From Streptomyces sp. 840.1 (lineage in GTDB: Bacteria; Actinomycetota; Actinomycetes; Streptomycetales; Streptomycetaceae): DNA of 64,000 nucleotides. A model generated the notes under the pieces. The model did no database searches. It saw only the letters and a list, made by a program, of their open reading frames with translations, and was not told the origin of the DNA. The DNA lies in the NCBI RefSeq assembly GCF_003751445.1, contig NZ_RJUU01000003.1, positions 1,346,365 to 1,410,364 on the forward strand, read 5' to 3'. Within the stretch, counting starts at the first letter, position 1; every line of letters starts with the position of its first letter. Of this stretch, positions 15,398 through 25,664 are shown in pieces. The position numbers and the translations under genes were made by a program.

Positions 15398-18300
15398 GCG
15401 GTCTTCTCCCCTATCCAGCGGGCCAGTTCGAGTGGGCTGAGGGCGGCCACGGGCATGCCTGCGGCCACGACCTGTCCGGCGACGCCCGTCGAGTAGCGCG
15501 GCCGGCCGGCGTCGTCGAGACTCGCGCACCCGAGGACGTGGCAGCCGGTGTTCACCAGGGCCCGTACCTCGGCCAGCAGTCCGCCGAGCGGCGCGCCCTC
15601 CTCGAAGTCGCTGATGACGACGACGAGGGTGCGGCTGGGCACCGCGATCAGGCTGCGGGCGTGCCGCAGTCCGGCGGCGATGTGCGTGCCCCCGCCCACA
15701 CTCACCTCCAGCAGGAGCGAGAGAGGATCGTGCACGTGACCGGTGAGGTCGACGACCTCCGTGGAGAAGGCGAGGAAGTGGGTGCTCAGCGTCGGCACCC
15801 CGGCGAGCACCGAGGCGGTCAGCGCCGACCAGATCGTGGACGCCTCCATGGATCCGGAGACATCGGTGACCAGGATCAGGCGCCAGTCGGCCGACCGGCG
15901 GACGCGACTGCGGAACACCGGGTGCTCCGGGATCACCTGGACCGTGCCGTCGGCGGTCCGGCGGGCGGTGGCCAGGTTGGCGCGCAGTGTGCGCGGCAGG
16001 TCCAGCCGGCCGCCGGGGCGGCGGGTGGGCCGGGCCGCCATCGTGCCGGTGAGCGCGGGCCGCAGCCGGGTGGTGAGCTGCCGGGTCAGTTCTTCGACCA
16101 GGCGGCTGACCAGGGGCCGGAGGGCCGCGAGACGCGCTTCGGGGAGGCCGCCCGCGTACCGCAGGATCGTCCGGAGCAGTTCCACGGAAGGGGTGGCGGC
16201 AGCCGGGTCGAGCTCTGCGAGGACGTCCCGGCGGCCTGTCGCGGCTGCGGCGGCGAGTACCTCCTCGCGGATGCCGCCGCCGAACAGCGCGGCCAGTTCC
16301 TCGGACCACTCGCGGACGCCGGGGAACGACGGCTCCCGGCCGCCACGCCTGCCGGGTCCGGGCAGGTTGCCGCGGGACCCCTCGCCGTGTCCCGCACCGT
16401 AGAGCTCGTCCAGAGCGGTTGCCAGACGGGCGGAGCCTGCAGGCAGTTGTTCGGGACGCCGGCCGAGCACGAGCCTCCACCGGTCCGCTGGTGCGAGGGT
16501 GCGCGCGGGAGCGGGCTCGGTGGCGGGTTCGGGGGGCCGCGCGGCCGGCTCCGTGGTGGGCGCGACAGCGGGGCCCGGTGCCGCGCGGTGGCCGGACAGC
16601 GGTGCGAACCGGTCGTCGTGCACCGGGGGCGGGACGGGCAGGCCCAGGCCGGTCAGGAGCTCGCGGGCCGCGAGGTCGGCGGCCGTTCGGCGGGCCAGCT
16701 CGGCCGGATCGTCCCCGTCGAGGCTGTCCACCCGTTCGCCCAGCCGCTCCTCGATGGTGTCCAGCAGCCGGTCCCGGGCTGCCGGGCTCAGGGTGTCGAA
16801 GCCACCGCGCAGGGCAGGCAGCCGGGCCAGGAACGCGGTGTCGTCCAGCTCGACGACCCGGTGCAGCAAGGGGTCCAGGGTGCCGACGCCGACGGCCAGG
16901 AGCGGGCCCGCCACCGTCAGGACGCCGGTGAGGCGGGCGGTGAGCGCGGCCCGGGACGCGGTGTCGACGGCCCCGTCCACCCATGAGGCGACGCGGCCTC
17001 CGAAGGCCTCGGCCTCTTCGTGGCCCGTGAGCACCCTGACCGCACCGGCGGCCGCGGCGATCAACGGCGTCCCTTCGGCGGTCAGCCGGGCGAGGGCGCC
17101 GGTGAGCCGGATGCCGCCCACCCGGTCGGCCCGCTGCGAGAGTTCGAGCAGCGCACGGGCGTCCTCGGGCTCCTCGGAGCCGGTCAGACCGTCGACCTGG
17201 CGAACCGCGGCCGAGGTGAGGAGTTCGGCCACGTGCGCGGTGCGGGCGGCACGGGCGGAGCCAGTACCTGCAGCTGTGGCCGTGTCTGTGTCCGGGGTGT
17301 CCGAAGCCGCGGTAGAGGTCGGGGCCGGGCGGTCGTCGGGGGTGGCCGGGCCCGGCAGGTGGCCGGCGTCGATGCGGTCCAGCAGGTCGAGCCCGCCCAG
17401 GAGTTCGGGAAGGGTGCCGCTCGCGGGGAGTACGGCGGCCAGCTCCGTCAGTCGTTCGTCGACCAGAGCGGGCAGCCCGCACCCGGCGGCCTCCGTGAGA
17501 CCACGGACGACCTGGGCGGGTGTCGGGCCGCCCTCCGCGCGCTCCGCCGCGTGCCGCTGCCGCAGCACGCCCTCGGCCGCCTGGACCGGGGTGACCCCGC
17601 GGGCCCCGGCCGCGGTGAGCATCGCGGCCGTCGCCGGGGTCCACCGCACCTGCCAGCGCGTCGTGAGCCCTTCCGTGCCCGCCGCACCGGTCACCCCCTG
17701 CTCCTGCGCGTAAGGGATGCCGCACACCGTCAGCCTGCGCAGCAGCAGTTCGCGGCGCCGGTCCAGGATGGAGCGGGCCGGGTCGAGCCGGAGGTCGCGC
17801 GGTGTCTTCTCGTGCGCGTGCTGCGGGCCGGGGAGGGTGAGCGCCTCGGTCTCGGCCTCGACTGCGGGGCCCAGTCCGCCGCGTGGAGCGGCGGGCGCGG
17901 GCCGTCCGGTGCGGGCTCCGACGAGTACGCGCTCCAGGGCGCCGGCGACGGCGCGGCCGGTGCCGTAGGTCTCGCCCCGCCCCAGCACCGTCTGCACGGC
18001 TTCCAGGAGTTCGCCCCGGCCGGGTGCGGGCAGGTCTCGCAGCCGGGCCAGGTCCCCGGCCACCCGGACGATCTCCCGGCCGTCCGCCGGGCCGTAGGGG
18101 TGGCCCTGTTCGCGCAGGGCGGCGCAGACGCGGACCGCGGTGCGGATCAGCGCCTCGTGCAGTGCGGCCGGGTCCCCGGCGGCGTCCAGGACGGTGTGCT
18201 GCCACTCCGGGTCCCGGATGCCGGCCGGGTAGCCGGACCGTGAGTCGAGCAGCGGGTAGGTGTACGGGACCAGGGAGACCGTGCACGCCGCCGCCCCGGG

Positions 18301-19200
18301 GGCGACGTCCGCACCCGGCTCGGGCGCGGCGGGGGATGCCTCCCCCGCCGGGCCCTCTGCGGATCCGGCGGGGGTCAGGAGCGCCGGGGTGTGGAACGCT
18401 CCCACCACCACGGCCGGCCGCCGCCCGCTCGCCAGCGCCTCGGCGACGTGTCCACGCATCCACGCCTCACGCGCCAGGTCCGTGCCGTGCACCCCGTCCC
18501 GCGCCTCGGCCTCGTGGCGCAGCGCCCAGCCCGTGAGCAGGGCGGCACGACGGAGCGCCTCGGGCGACGACCCGGGCGCGAGCGCCTCCACCAGCCGGTC
18601 CCACAGGTCGTCGCCGTCCCGGCCGGTGAGCCGGGACCTGAGCGCGTCCGACAGCCCGAGCCCCTCCCCCGGCACGGGCGTGGAGTCGGCGCCCGGGACG
18701 GGGGCAGCAGTGTCCGGGCCGCCCCCGGCCCACGCACGGTCGGCCAGCGGAAGGTCACAGGCCACCGCCGGGACCCCGTTTCTCGCCGCCCAGCGCAGAG
18801 CGGCCAGTTCGGGCGAGAAGTCCGCGAACGGGTAGAAAGCAGGCCCCCGTTCGCCGGCCGGACCGGACCCCGAGCCCTCGGCGAGTACGGCGGCCAGCGC
18901 CACCGGGGCCTCGGTCTCCTCATGGGCGAGCCAGCCCAGCCAGGGCTGGAACTCGGCGGGCAGTTCGACGAGGAGGACGTCCGGGGCCGCCGCGTCCAGC
19001 AGCGCCGGAAGGGCGGCGGCCAGCGAGGGCGCGTGATGGCGCACCCCGATCAGGAACGGCAGCCCCGGTCCGGTCGCCGCGAGGGCTGCCACCGCGGCCT
19101 CCGGGGTGGCGGGCCCGGCCGCCCGGCCGGTGGACGGCTCCTGCGGGGTGGACGGTTGCTGGGCCGTGGCCCGCGTCCCGGAGGTGATCGGCTCGCTCAT
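15394..19200 (-). CDS. DUF5682 protein fused to a VWA domain
   Basis: A 1268-residue protein. The first 350 residues include FLIGVRHHAPSLAAALPALLD and DVLLVELPAEFQPWLGWLAHEE, characteristic of DUF5682 (YehM type). The middle is helical and uncharacterised. Residues about 1105-1250 are a von Willebrand A domain with MIDAS D1113-x-S1115-x-S1117 (DVSGSM), a Thr in GGGTHIAAG and a late SDFEEG. VWA proteins partner with MoxR ATPases, encoded three nucleotides upstream. In E. coli the two parts are separate genes (yehM and yehP); here they are one polypeptide. The nucleotide or protein target is unknown. Confidence 0.9.
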   Translation of the reverse strand: MSEPITSGTRATAQQPSTPQEPSTGRAAGPATPEAAVAALAATGPGLPFLIGVRHHAPSLAAALPALLDAAAPDVLLVELPAEFQPWLGWLAHEETEAPVALAAVLAEGSGSGPAGERGPAFYPFADFSPELAALRWAARNGVPAVACDLPLADRAWAGGGPDTAAPVPGADSTPVPGEGLGLSDALRSRLTGRDGDDLWDRLVEALAPGSSPEALRRAALLTGWALRHEAEARDGVHGTDLAREAWMRGHVAEALASGRRPAVVVGAFHTPALLTPAGSAEGPAGEASPAAPEPGADVAPGAAACTVSLVPYTYPLLDSRSGYPAGIRDPEWQHTVLDAAGDPAALHEALIRTAVRVCAALREQGHPYGPADGREIVRVAGDLARLRDLPAPGRGELLEAVQTVLGRGETYGTGRAVAGALERVLVGARTGRPAPAAPRGGLGPAVEAETEALTLPGPQHAHEKTPRDLRLDPARSILDRRRELLLRRLTVCGIPYAQEQGVTGAAGTEGLTTRWQVRWTPATAAMLTAAGARGVTPVQAAEGVLRQRHAAERAEGGPTPAQVVRGLTEAAGCGLPALVDERLTELAAVLPASGTLPELLGGLDLLDRIDAGHLPGPATPDDRPAPTSTAASDTPDTDTATAAGTGSARAARTAHVAELLTSAAVRQVDGLTGSEEPEDARALLELSQRADRVGGIRLTGALARLTAEGTPLIAAAAGAVRVLTGHEEAEAFGGRVASWVDGAVDTASRAALTARLTGVLTVAGPLLAVGVGTLDPLLHRVVELDDTAFLARLPALRGGFDTLSPAARDRLLDTIEERLGERVDSLDGDDPAELARRTAADLAARELLTGLGLPVPPPVHDDRFAPLSGHRAAPGPAVAPTTEPAARPPEPATEPAPARTLAPADRWRLVLGRRPEQLPAGSARLATALDELYGAGHGEGSRGNLPGPGRRGGREPSFPGVREWSEELAALFGGGIREEVLAAAAATGRRDVLAELDPAAATPSVELLRTILRYAGGLPEARLAALRPLVSRLVEELTRQLTTRLRPALTGTMAARPTRRPGGRLDLPRTLRANLATARRTADGTVQVIPEHPVFRSRVRRSADWRLILVTDVSGSMEASTIWSALTASVLAGVPTLSTHFLAFSTEVVDLTGHVHDPLSLLLEVSVGGGTHIAAGLRHARSLIAVPSRTLVVVISDFEEGAPLGGLLAEVRALVNTGCHVLGCASLDDAGRPRYSTGVAGQVVAAGMPVAALSPLELARWIGEKTA

Positions 19201-19203
19201 CCG

Positions 19204-20466
19204 TCAGTTCTCCAGCACCGCGCGCAGGTCCCACAGGGCACGCCAGGTGGCCGCCCCCTGCTCCGCGCGCCTGCGCACCGGGCCGTCCCAATACCCCAGC
19301 AGCCGTGCCGCGTCGGCGGGGTCGTCCTTGCGGACGACCCCGAGCAGATGGCCGGGCAGGAGGGAGAGCACGTCCCGGTCGCCGGGGAAGTAGGCGGCGG
19401 CCAGGCCCAGGGAGCCCGCGACGGAGACCGCCTCCGCCGTGCTCATCACCGTGGACGGGCGCTCGACCTCCCAGCCCTCCACGGAGCGGCCCTCGCGCAG
19501 GTCCCGGAAGGCGGTGACAAGGGCTTCGAGGACGGCGTCGTCCACCTGGTAGGCGGCGCCCACCCGTTCGACGGCCGCCCGCGACTGGCGCCGGACGAGC
19601 GCGGTCTCGGCGTCCACGTCGCCGATGGGGCCCACGGTCTCGAAGTTGAAGCGCCTCTTCAGCGCGGCGGACATCTCCGAGACCCCCTTGTCCCGCAGGT
19701 TGGCGGTGGCGATGAGGGTGAACCCGGGGGCCGCGTGTATCTGGGAGCCCTCGCCGCCCGCGAGTTCGGGGACCGCGATGCGTCGCTCGGAGAGCAGCGA
19801 CACAAGGGCGTCCTGGACCTCCGGCAGACAGCGGGTGACCTCCTCGACGCGGGCGACGGCACCCCGCGTCATGGCGGCGAGTACCGGGGAGGGCACCAGG
19901 GCCTGCTCGGTGGGGCCCTGGGCGAGCAGCAACGCGTAGTTCCAGCCGTACTTGAGCTGGTCCTCTGTGGTGCCCGCGGTGCCCTGCACGGTGAGCGCGC
20001 TGGTGCCGCACACGGCCGCCGAGAGCAGCTCGGAGAGCATGGACTTGGCGGTGCCGGGTTCGCCCACCAGGAGGAGGCCGCGCTCTCCGGCAAGGGTGAC
20101 CACGCATCGTTCGACCAGGGCTCGCTCGCCCACGAACTTCTGCTCGATCACCATGCGCAGTGGCACCCCCGCTCCGGGCCGGGCACCCTTCGGCAGGCTC
20201 AGTGCCTCGCCCGCGCTGCCCGTCACGAAGGTGACGACGGCACGCGGGGTGAGGAGCCAGCCGGGTGGGCGGGGCCCGGAGTCGTGGGCGGCGAGGAAGG
20301 CCAGCTCGGCGGCGTACCGGTCCTCGGGCAGCGTGACCTGACGGTGTTCCCGGCCGGGCGTCTTCGCTCGGTCCGGGACGCCGCCCGTGACGGCGTTGTC
20401 CGCGGTGGTGTTGTCCACGGCGGCGTTGTCCGTGGTCGTGCTCGTGGTCGTGGTGTCGTTCGTCAT
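19204..20466 (-). CDS. MoxR-like AAA+ ATPase
   Basis: A 420-residue ATPase. After a low-complexity Thr/Asn-rich N-terminus (residues 1-30) comes an AAA+ core: Walker A G135-EPGTA-K141-S142, a Walker B region that reads ARVEEVTR (206-209 R-V-E-E) where MoxR proteins usually have D-E, sensor-1 LIATANLRDKG (251-261) and the KRRF arginine-finger region (270-273). MoxR ATPases work with VWA partners as chaperone-like remodelling pairs. The gene overlaps the upstream 1733-aa gene by ATGA. It is comparable to E. coli YehL. Confidence 0.9.
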   Translation of the reverse strand: MTNDTTTTSTTTDNAAVDNTTADNAVTGGVPDRAKTPGREHRQVTLPEDRYAAELAFLAAHDSGPRPPGWLLTPRAVVTFVTGSAGEALSLPKGARPGAGVPLRMVIEQKFVGERALVERCVVTLAGERGLLLVGEPGTAKSMLSELLSAAVCGTSALTVQGTAGTTEDQLKYGWNYALLLAQGPTEQALVPSPVLAAMTRGAVARVEEVTRCLPEVQDALVSLLSERRIAVPELAGGEGSQIHAAPGFTLIATANLRDKGVSEMSAALKRRFNFETVGPIGDVDAETALVRRQSRAAVERVGAAYQVDDAVLEALVTAFRDLREGRSVEGWEVERPSTVMSTAEAVSVAGSLGLAAAYFPGDRDVLSLLPGHLLGVVRKDDPADAARLLGYWDGPVRRRAEQGAATWRALWDLRAVLEN

Positions 20467-23400
20467 CGGCGGCGGCCCTTCCGGGTTGCGCGGGTTTCCA
20501 GTTCTTCGAAGGCGGGGGCCTCGCCGTCGCGCACCCGCGCCCAGGCGGCAGCGAACAGTGCGGGCACGGGGATGTGCGGCAGGGTCCGGGCGGATCCGGT
20601 CACGGGGTACAGGCTTTCCTTCCAGGTCTCCAGCGGCAGTCCGGGTGCGCCTCGTTCGAGCCAGCCGCAGGGGAGGAACAGGGTGCGGCCCGCGCGGGCG
20701 CGCTTCGCCTCCACGACGAGGCCGGTGGCGGCGAGTTCCGTCCGGGCCTTCTTGACCCGGGCCGGCTTCCACTCCGTCCAGCGCACGCAGTTGCGGTCGG
20801 TCGGGTCGGGCAGGGCGAGCAGCATCAGGTAGAGCGCGGCGGCGTCCGGGCTCAGGCCGAGGGCCTCGGCGGCCTCGGCCACCAGCTCCGGCACCGCACG
20901 CGTCGGATCCTGGGCCGGGCGGGGCGGGGAGCCGTCGGGGGCACCCGCCGAGGCCAGCGCTGCGGTCTGCTCGCCCAGCACGTCGCGCAGGGCGCGCAGA
21001 TCGCGGGTGCTGTAACCGCCGACGGTGCCCTCGACCAGGCCGAACGCCGGGTCGTCGGGGCCCATCAGACCGGCGGGACGGATCAGCACCTTCTCGCTGT
21101 TGCCGTGGCCGGGGGCGAGGAGCAGCGCCGTGCCGGCCCGGACCAGGCCGTCGGCGTCGGCGCCGCCGGACTCGGGGAGGCCGTGGGCGGCGCGGATCAC
21201 GGGGCCGATCGAGCCTCCCGACTCGGCCCAGTCCAGACCGAGGTCCAGCACCAGGTCCGGGTCGGCGAGGCGGTCGCGCAGGGCCGCGAGCCCCACGGGC
21301 AGGTGTGCCCGCAGAGGGTGCCCGTGCGGCAGGGCGTAGGCGAGGGTGCGCAGGGCGGTGAGGGCCGAGGAGACCGCTCCGCGTCCGCCCACCCGGTGCG
21401 GGCCCGAACGGCCGGTTCCGTCCTCGGCGTCGGTGCCGTGGGTGAGCCAGGTCCGGGTGGGCGCGTTGAGGATCAGGTCGACGGCGTCCGGGGTGGCGCC
21501 CGACAGGTCCAGGTCCAGTTCCTCGGGGACGCGGACGAGGGAGGCCAGGCGCTCCTGCCAGACCTCGGCGGCGGCCCGGACGCCGGGGCCCGTGGACCAC
21601 AGCTCGGCCGGGTCTGCGGGCAGCAACGCCCGGAGCAGGGCGTGCCGGTCGTCGCCGGGCAGGGCGCCCAGCCGGGCCTGGGCCACTTCGAAGGCGCGGG
21701 TCTTCACCCCGAGCAGCGCGAGCGCCCCGGCGCCCGGCTCCTCGATGGCCGCCGACAGCAGGGCGACGGACTGGAGGCGGCCGATTCCGGTGGCCGCGTG
21801 GAATGCCTCGGCGGCCTCCGGACGCCAGGGCGCCGGGCCGTTCTCCCGGACCAGGGAGGTGAGCCGGGTGAGCCGGTCGCCGGCGATGCCGTGCCGGTGT
21901 ACGTGCTCGTGGTCCAGGGTGAAGCCGGGGACGGGGCCGAAGGCGCCGGTCGGGTCGTGGTCCAGGGCGAGCCAGCGTGCCGCGTCGCTGCGGGAGTGCC
22001 GGCCGCGGTTGGCGATGACCACGACGGTGCGGGTGCCCTTGCGCAGCACCTGGCCGAGGCGGTGCACTGCCTCGGGGCGTCCCGGCCCGGTCGCCCCTCC
22101 TCGGAACGGCTCGACGAGCTCCACCTGCCGGACCGTGCCCGCCGGGTCGGCCAACGGGCCTGCGGCCAGGGCGTCGAGGAACACGAGGAGCGCGGTGCGG
22201 TGTTCGGGTGAGGTGGTCTCCGAGGCGGCCCGGTAGGCCAGTTCGGGCAGGTTGTCCAGGAGCGAGGTCCAGGTCAGGGAGCCGTCGGGCACGGTGTACT
22301 CGTCCCGCTGCCAGCCGTCCACGGGGGTGAACGGGACCTTGGACGATATCGGCGGGCCGAACGCCGGCTCGCCGCCGAGGACGTGGTTGACGGCGAGGAT
22401 CTGCCGGATCACGGTCCACCGGCTCCCGGCCCCCCACCAGCCTCCGCGCATCCGCTCGGAGTGCCAGGCGGAGGCGGTCTGGAGGGTCGTGTCGTCGCCG
22501 TGCTCGGGCGCGTGGTCGAAGAACATGCCCTGGGTGCGTGCGGTGTTCCGGGGCGTGTCCGGCTGTGCGGGCTTGGGCGGTTCCAGGTACCGGGCGACTG
22601 CGGCGGCGCGGTCCACCGCGTTCCGGACGAGTGCGGTGACGCCTGCGCGGAGCCGCGCGTCGGACACCTCGGGCAGCACCCGGGCGACAGCCTCCCGGCT
22701 CAGCTCCTGCGACGTGGGGCCGGTGTACTCCTTGGCGGCCCGGAACGCCTCCAGGTGCCGGGCGACCGCGGTGGCGACGACCTCGAACAGCTCCTGTGTC
22801 CGGGAGCCCGTCAGGTTCCGCAGGGCGGCGGAACCCCGCTCGTCCCTCGGGCGCAGGGCGTGCCAGTAGGCGACGGGAGGCACGTAGGGGGTGCCCGCCG
22901 CGTCGTTCCCGCCGGAGGAGTCGGTGGTGACGGACCACAGGCTGCCACCGGTGCCGTCCGGATCCGCCGGGTACGCCTCGACGGAGCGGTGGTTGAGCAC
23001 GGCGACCGGCCGTGAGCCGCCGGGCAGGGCGAGGGTCCCTAGCGGCACCGGGGAGCGGCCGCCGGGCATCGGGTCCGGCAGGCTGACCGTGCGGCCGTCG
23101 GGGGTGCCCGCGGTGATCCGGTGCCCGTCGGCGGGGGCGGCCGTGCCGGGCTCGGTGACCGTGCGGCGGACCCAGCGGCCGAGGACCGTGCCGTCCGTGC
23201 CGAACGGGGTGGTCTCCAGACCGGGCTGGACGGGCAGCACCTGGCAGTGCTCGGCGAGCAGCCGGGTGCCGTCCCGCACTCCGGAACGCAGGAAGGCGGG
23301 CAGGGAGGAGCGGCCGTGGGCGCCGCTGACCGGGTCGTATTCCAGCCACACCTGCTGCGTGCCCTGATGGCCTTCCCGCCAGTGACCGGTGCCGTCGGAG

Positions 23401-25664
23401 ATGACCGCGCGCTGGGGCGGCAGGGAGGTGTCGCCCGCGTGCAGAGCCTTGCCGCCGGTGGCGCGGCCGCCGCCGGGCAGCGGCAGGCACACGTCGTCCG
23501 AGGCGCCGGAGCCGCCCCAGCGGGGGATCTGCTCGCCGCCCAGGGCGAAGACCTCGGCGGGACGGTGCGACCAGTAGCCGTGCGGCTTGCCGTCCTCCCA
23601 CCAGATGACCAGCAACTCGCCGTCGACGTAACGGAAGGCGAGTGTCCGCCAGTGGTCGACGTTGGCGGGCAGCCGCAGGGTGTGCCGCAGCAGGACGCCC
23701 TCCGGGCCAACGACGACGGCCCGTTCGAGGGTGTGCAGGATCAGCGCCGGCCAGGCACCGGTGACCCCGACGTTCAGCGACCGGTGGTGCCGCTGACGTA
23801 CGACGGCGACGGCTTCGGCATCCAGTTCGGCGTACGCCTCGTCGAGCGCGGGCCAGCCGAGTTCGTCGAGGACGCCGGTACGCAGGGTGGCAGCGAGCAG
23901 CGGCACGACGTCGTGGCCCTTGAGGAGCCGCACGGCTTCCGGGGCGACGTCCGCGACCACGGTGCGGAAGGCCGAGAGACTGTCGAGAGCGGTGTGCAGC
24001 CCGGGGAGCCCCCGCGCGGCCGTGTACTCCTCGGCGCAGGTGTTCAGCCACTCCCGCACGATTCCGGAGAGCGCCGGGTGCGCCGCCAGCTTCGCCATGA
24101 CGGTGTCGTCCAGCCGCTGGCCGTGTCCGTTGCCGAGGGCGCCGACGTTCCGGCGCAGGAGGGCGCGGAAGAACGGCTGTTCGGCCACGGCGGTGAGATC
24201 CCGGGCGCCGGGCGCGGTGTCGGTGAGCCACTGCTCGAACGAGACGCCGGGGGGCTGTGCGTAACCCGTGACCTGGTCGTCCGGCTCGGTCACGAGGACG
24301 CCGGAGGCCAGGCAGAGGTCGAGGAGGTCCAGGTCGGCGGTGCGCCGCCAGCGGCCCTGGAACAGCTCGACGGGGCGTCCGTCGGCGCGCAGCCGGTCCG
24401 CCATCCGGGCGGCCAGGCCGAGGGTCTGCGGACTGCGGCCCGTGGTGGCCCGGTTGCGCCTTCGGTGTGCCTCCCAGCGGGCCAGCCAGTCCGCCGGAGA
24501 GACGGCGGCGGGGGCGGCGGGAGAGACGGAATCGGAGGGTGCGGGGCCGGACGTGCCGGGAAGGGCCGTCAGCAGGCCCTCGGCGCCGGACTCGGCCAGC
24601 AACGCGAGCCAGCCGCTGTCGCCTTCCGTGTCCTGGCCGCTCTCGCTGAAGGTCTCCGGGAAGAAGCCGAGGAGCCGGACCCGCACGGCCTCGTCCCGTC
24701 GGGCGAGGTCCACGAGCGCGGGGCGGTAGGTCGCCCAGAACGAGGCGGGGGCGCGGACGACTCCCGGCGAGCCGATCAGATCGGCCACCAGGTCGAGCTC
24801 GGCGGCCTCGCGGTCCAGCCCGGCGACCTTGACCAGCGTGCGCACGTCCTGCGGCAGCGCCGCGTAAGGCGGCATGCCGGCCGCGCAGCGCTCGACCAGC
24901 AGACGACGGAACTGCGCCCAGGCGTCCGCCGGCGCGAGCCGGGCCGCCAGGTCCCGCACGTACTGCCGCAACGCCTTGACGGTCAGCGCCCCGGCGAAGG
25001 CGAACTCCAGGAAGACGGCCCGCTGCCGGTCCTCGTCCACGACGAGTCCGTGCACCCGCTCGGCCTCGCGCGCCTTGCCGAAGAAGGAGGCGGCGTAGGT
25101 GGTGTTCTCGGCCTGGAGGAAGAGGCGGGCGACCTGCTCGTAGTAGGTGGGCAGGAAGTGGGGTACGGCCCGGCCGAGCCGGCTGCCGAGTGCGTCGAAG
25201 CCGTCCTTGGCCGCTCCGGCTCGGGTCCTGGCCTGCCGGCCCAGCCGTTCGATGTCCTTGACGAGGGCCAGGGCGTGGTGCCCGTTGGCCGGGTCGTTGA
25301 CCAGCGCCCACGCCGGGAAGCCCAGCGTCTCGCGGCGCACCTGCCCCACGACCGGGGCCTCGGCGGTCCGGGCCAGCCCGAGGAACTCCAGGGCCAGGTC
25401 CTCGGCCTCGCCGAGAGTGCCGGGCACGAGCCGGACCACGGGCCGGTCGCCGAGGGCGGTGTGCGTGTAGGTGCGGGCGGTCAGCGCGTCGGCGTCGTCC
25501 CGGTCGGTGGCGCCGGCCCGAAGGATCGCGCCCGCCTCCAGCAGGGCCGCCGTGCGGGCCTCGTCGGCGGGGGCGGCGTTGCTCCCGCTGCGGGCCTGGG
25601 CGGGGATGAACGCCGCGCCCGTCGCCGTCGTGTTCGCGTCTGTATTCGTCGTCGTGGTGCTCAT
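20463..25664 (-). CDS. 1733-residue protein of unknown function in MoxR/VWA operon
   Basis: A very large soluble protein starting at ATG 25664 with a Thr/Asn-rich first 15 residues like that of the MoxR protein. No catalytic motif is recognised. The N-terminal third is helical and repeat-like; the middle (about residues 600-950) has many beta-type Trp/Gly segments (RYVDGELLVIWWEDGKPHGYW, GTGHWREGHQGTQQVWLEYD) that could form a propeller or sandwich; the end is basic (TRATRKGRRR). Homologues in streptomycetes are often labelled only DNA-binding protein; nothing seen here proves that. It overlaps both neighbours by ATGA, so it is translated in step with them. Confidence 0.85.
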   Translation of the reverse strand: MSTTTTNTDANTTATGAAFIPAQARSGSNAAPADEARTAALLEAGAILRAGATDRDDADALTARTYTHTALGDRPVVRLVPGTLGEAEDLALEFLGLARTAEAPVVGQVRRETLGFPAWALVNDPANGHHALALVKDIERLGRQARTRAGAAKDGFDALGSRLGRAVPHFLPTYYEQVARLFLQAENTTYAASFFGKAREAERVHGLVVDEDRQRAVFLEFAFAGALTVKALRQYVRDLAARLAPADAWAQFRRLLVERCAAGMPPYAALPQDVRTLVKVAGLDREAAELDLVADLIGSPGVVRAPASFWATYRPALVDLARRDEAVRVRLLGFFPETFSESGQDTEGDSGWLALLAESGAEGLLTALPGTSGPAPSDSVSPAAPAAVSPADWLARWEAHRRRNRATTGRSPQTLGLAARMADRLRADGRPVELFQGRWRRTADLDLLDLCLASGVLVTEPDDQVTGYAQPPGVSFEQWLTDTAPGARDLTAVAEQPFFRALLRRNVGALGNGHGQRLDDTVMAKLAAHPALSGIVREWLNTCAEEYTAARGLPGLHTALDSLSAFRTVVADVAPEAVRLLKGHDVVPLLAATLRTGVLDELGWPALDEAYAELDAEAVAVVRQRHHRSLNVGVTGAWPALILHTLERAVVVGPEGVLLRHTLRLPANVDHWRTLAFRYVDGELLVIWWEDGKPHGYWSHRPAEVFALGGEQIPRWGGSGASDDVCLPLPGGGRATGGKALHAGDTSLPPQRAVISDGTGHWREGHQGTQQVWLEYDPVSGAHGRSSLPAFLRSGVRDGTRLLAEHCQVLPVQPGLETTPFGTDGTVLGRWVRRTVTEPGTAAPADGHRITAGTPDGRTVSLPDPMPGGRSPVPLGTLALPGGSRPVAVLNHRSVEAYPADPDGTGGSLWSVTTDSSGGNDAAGTPYVPPVAYWHALRPRDERGSAALRNLTGSRTQELFEVVATAVARHLEAFRAAKEYTGPTSQELSREAVARVLPEVSDARLRAGVTALVRNAVDRAAAVARYLEPPKPAQPDTPRNTARTQGMFFDHAPEHGDDTTLQTASAWHSERMRGGWWGAGSRWTVIRQILAVNHVLGGEPAFGPPISSKVPFTPVDGWQRDEYTVPDGSLTWTSLLDNLPELAYRAASETTSPEHRTALLVFLDALAAGPLADPAGTVRQVELVEPFRGGATGPGRPEAVHRLGQVLRKGTRTVVVIANRGRHSRSDAARWLALDHDPTGAFGPVPGFTLDHEHVHRHGIAGDRLTRLTSLVRENGPAPWRPEAAEAFHAATGIGRLQSVALLSAAIEEPGAGALALLGVKTRAFEVAQARLGALPGDDRHALLRALLPADPAELWSTGPGVRAAAEVWQERLASLVRVPEELDLDLSGATPDAVDLILNAPTRTWLTHGTDAEDGTGRSGPHRVGGRGAVSSALTALRTLAYALPHGHPLRAHLPVGLAALRDRLADPDLVLDLGLDWAESGGSIGPVIRAAHGLPESGGADADGLVRAGTALLLAPGHGNSEKVLIRPAGLMGPDDPAFGLVEGTVGGYSTRDLRALRDVLGEQTAALASAGAPDGSPPRPAQDPTRAVPELVAEAAEALGLSPDAAALYLMLLALPDPTDRNCVRWTEWKPARVKKARTELAATGLVVEAKRARAGRTLFLPCGWLERGAPGLPLETWKESLYPVTGSARTLPHIPVPALFAAAWARVRDGEAPAFEELETRATRKGRRR

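Noticed and set aside
13553..18463. One 1636-codon open frame on the minus strand
   Set aside because: Only the part from ATG 15397 is the SWIM protein; the upstream part is an Arg/Gly/Pro-rich shadow of the VWA gene in another frame.
19204..25311. One 2035-codon open frame on the minus strand
   Set aside because: Only the last 420 codons (from ATG 20466) are the MoxR protein; the rest is a shadow of the 1733-residue gene.
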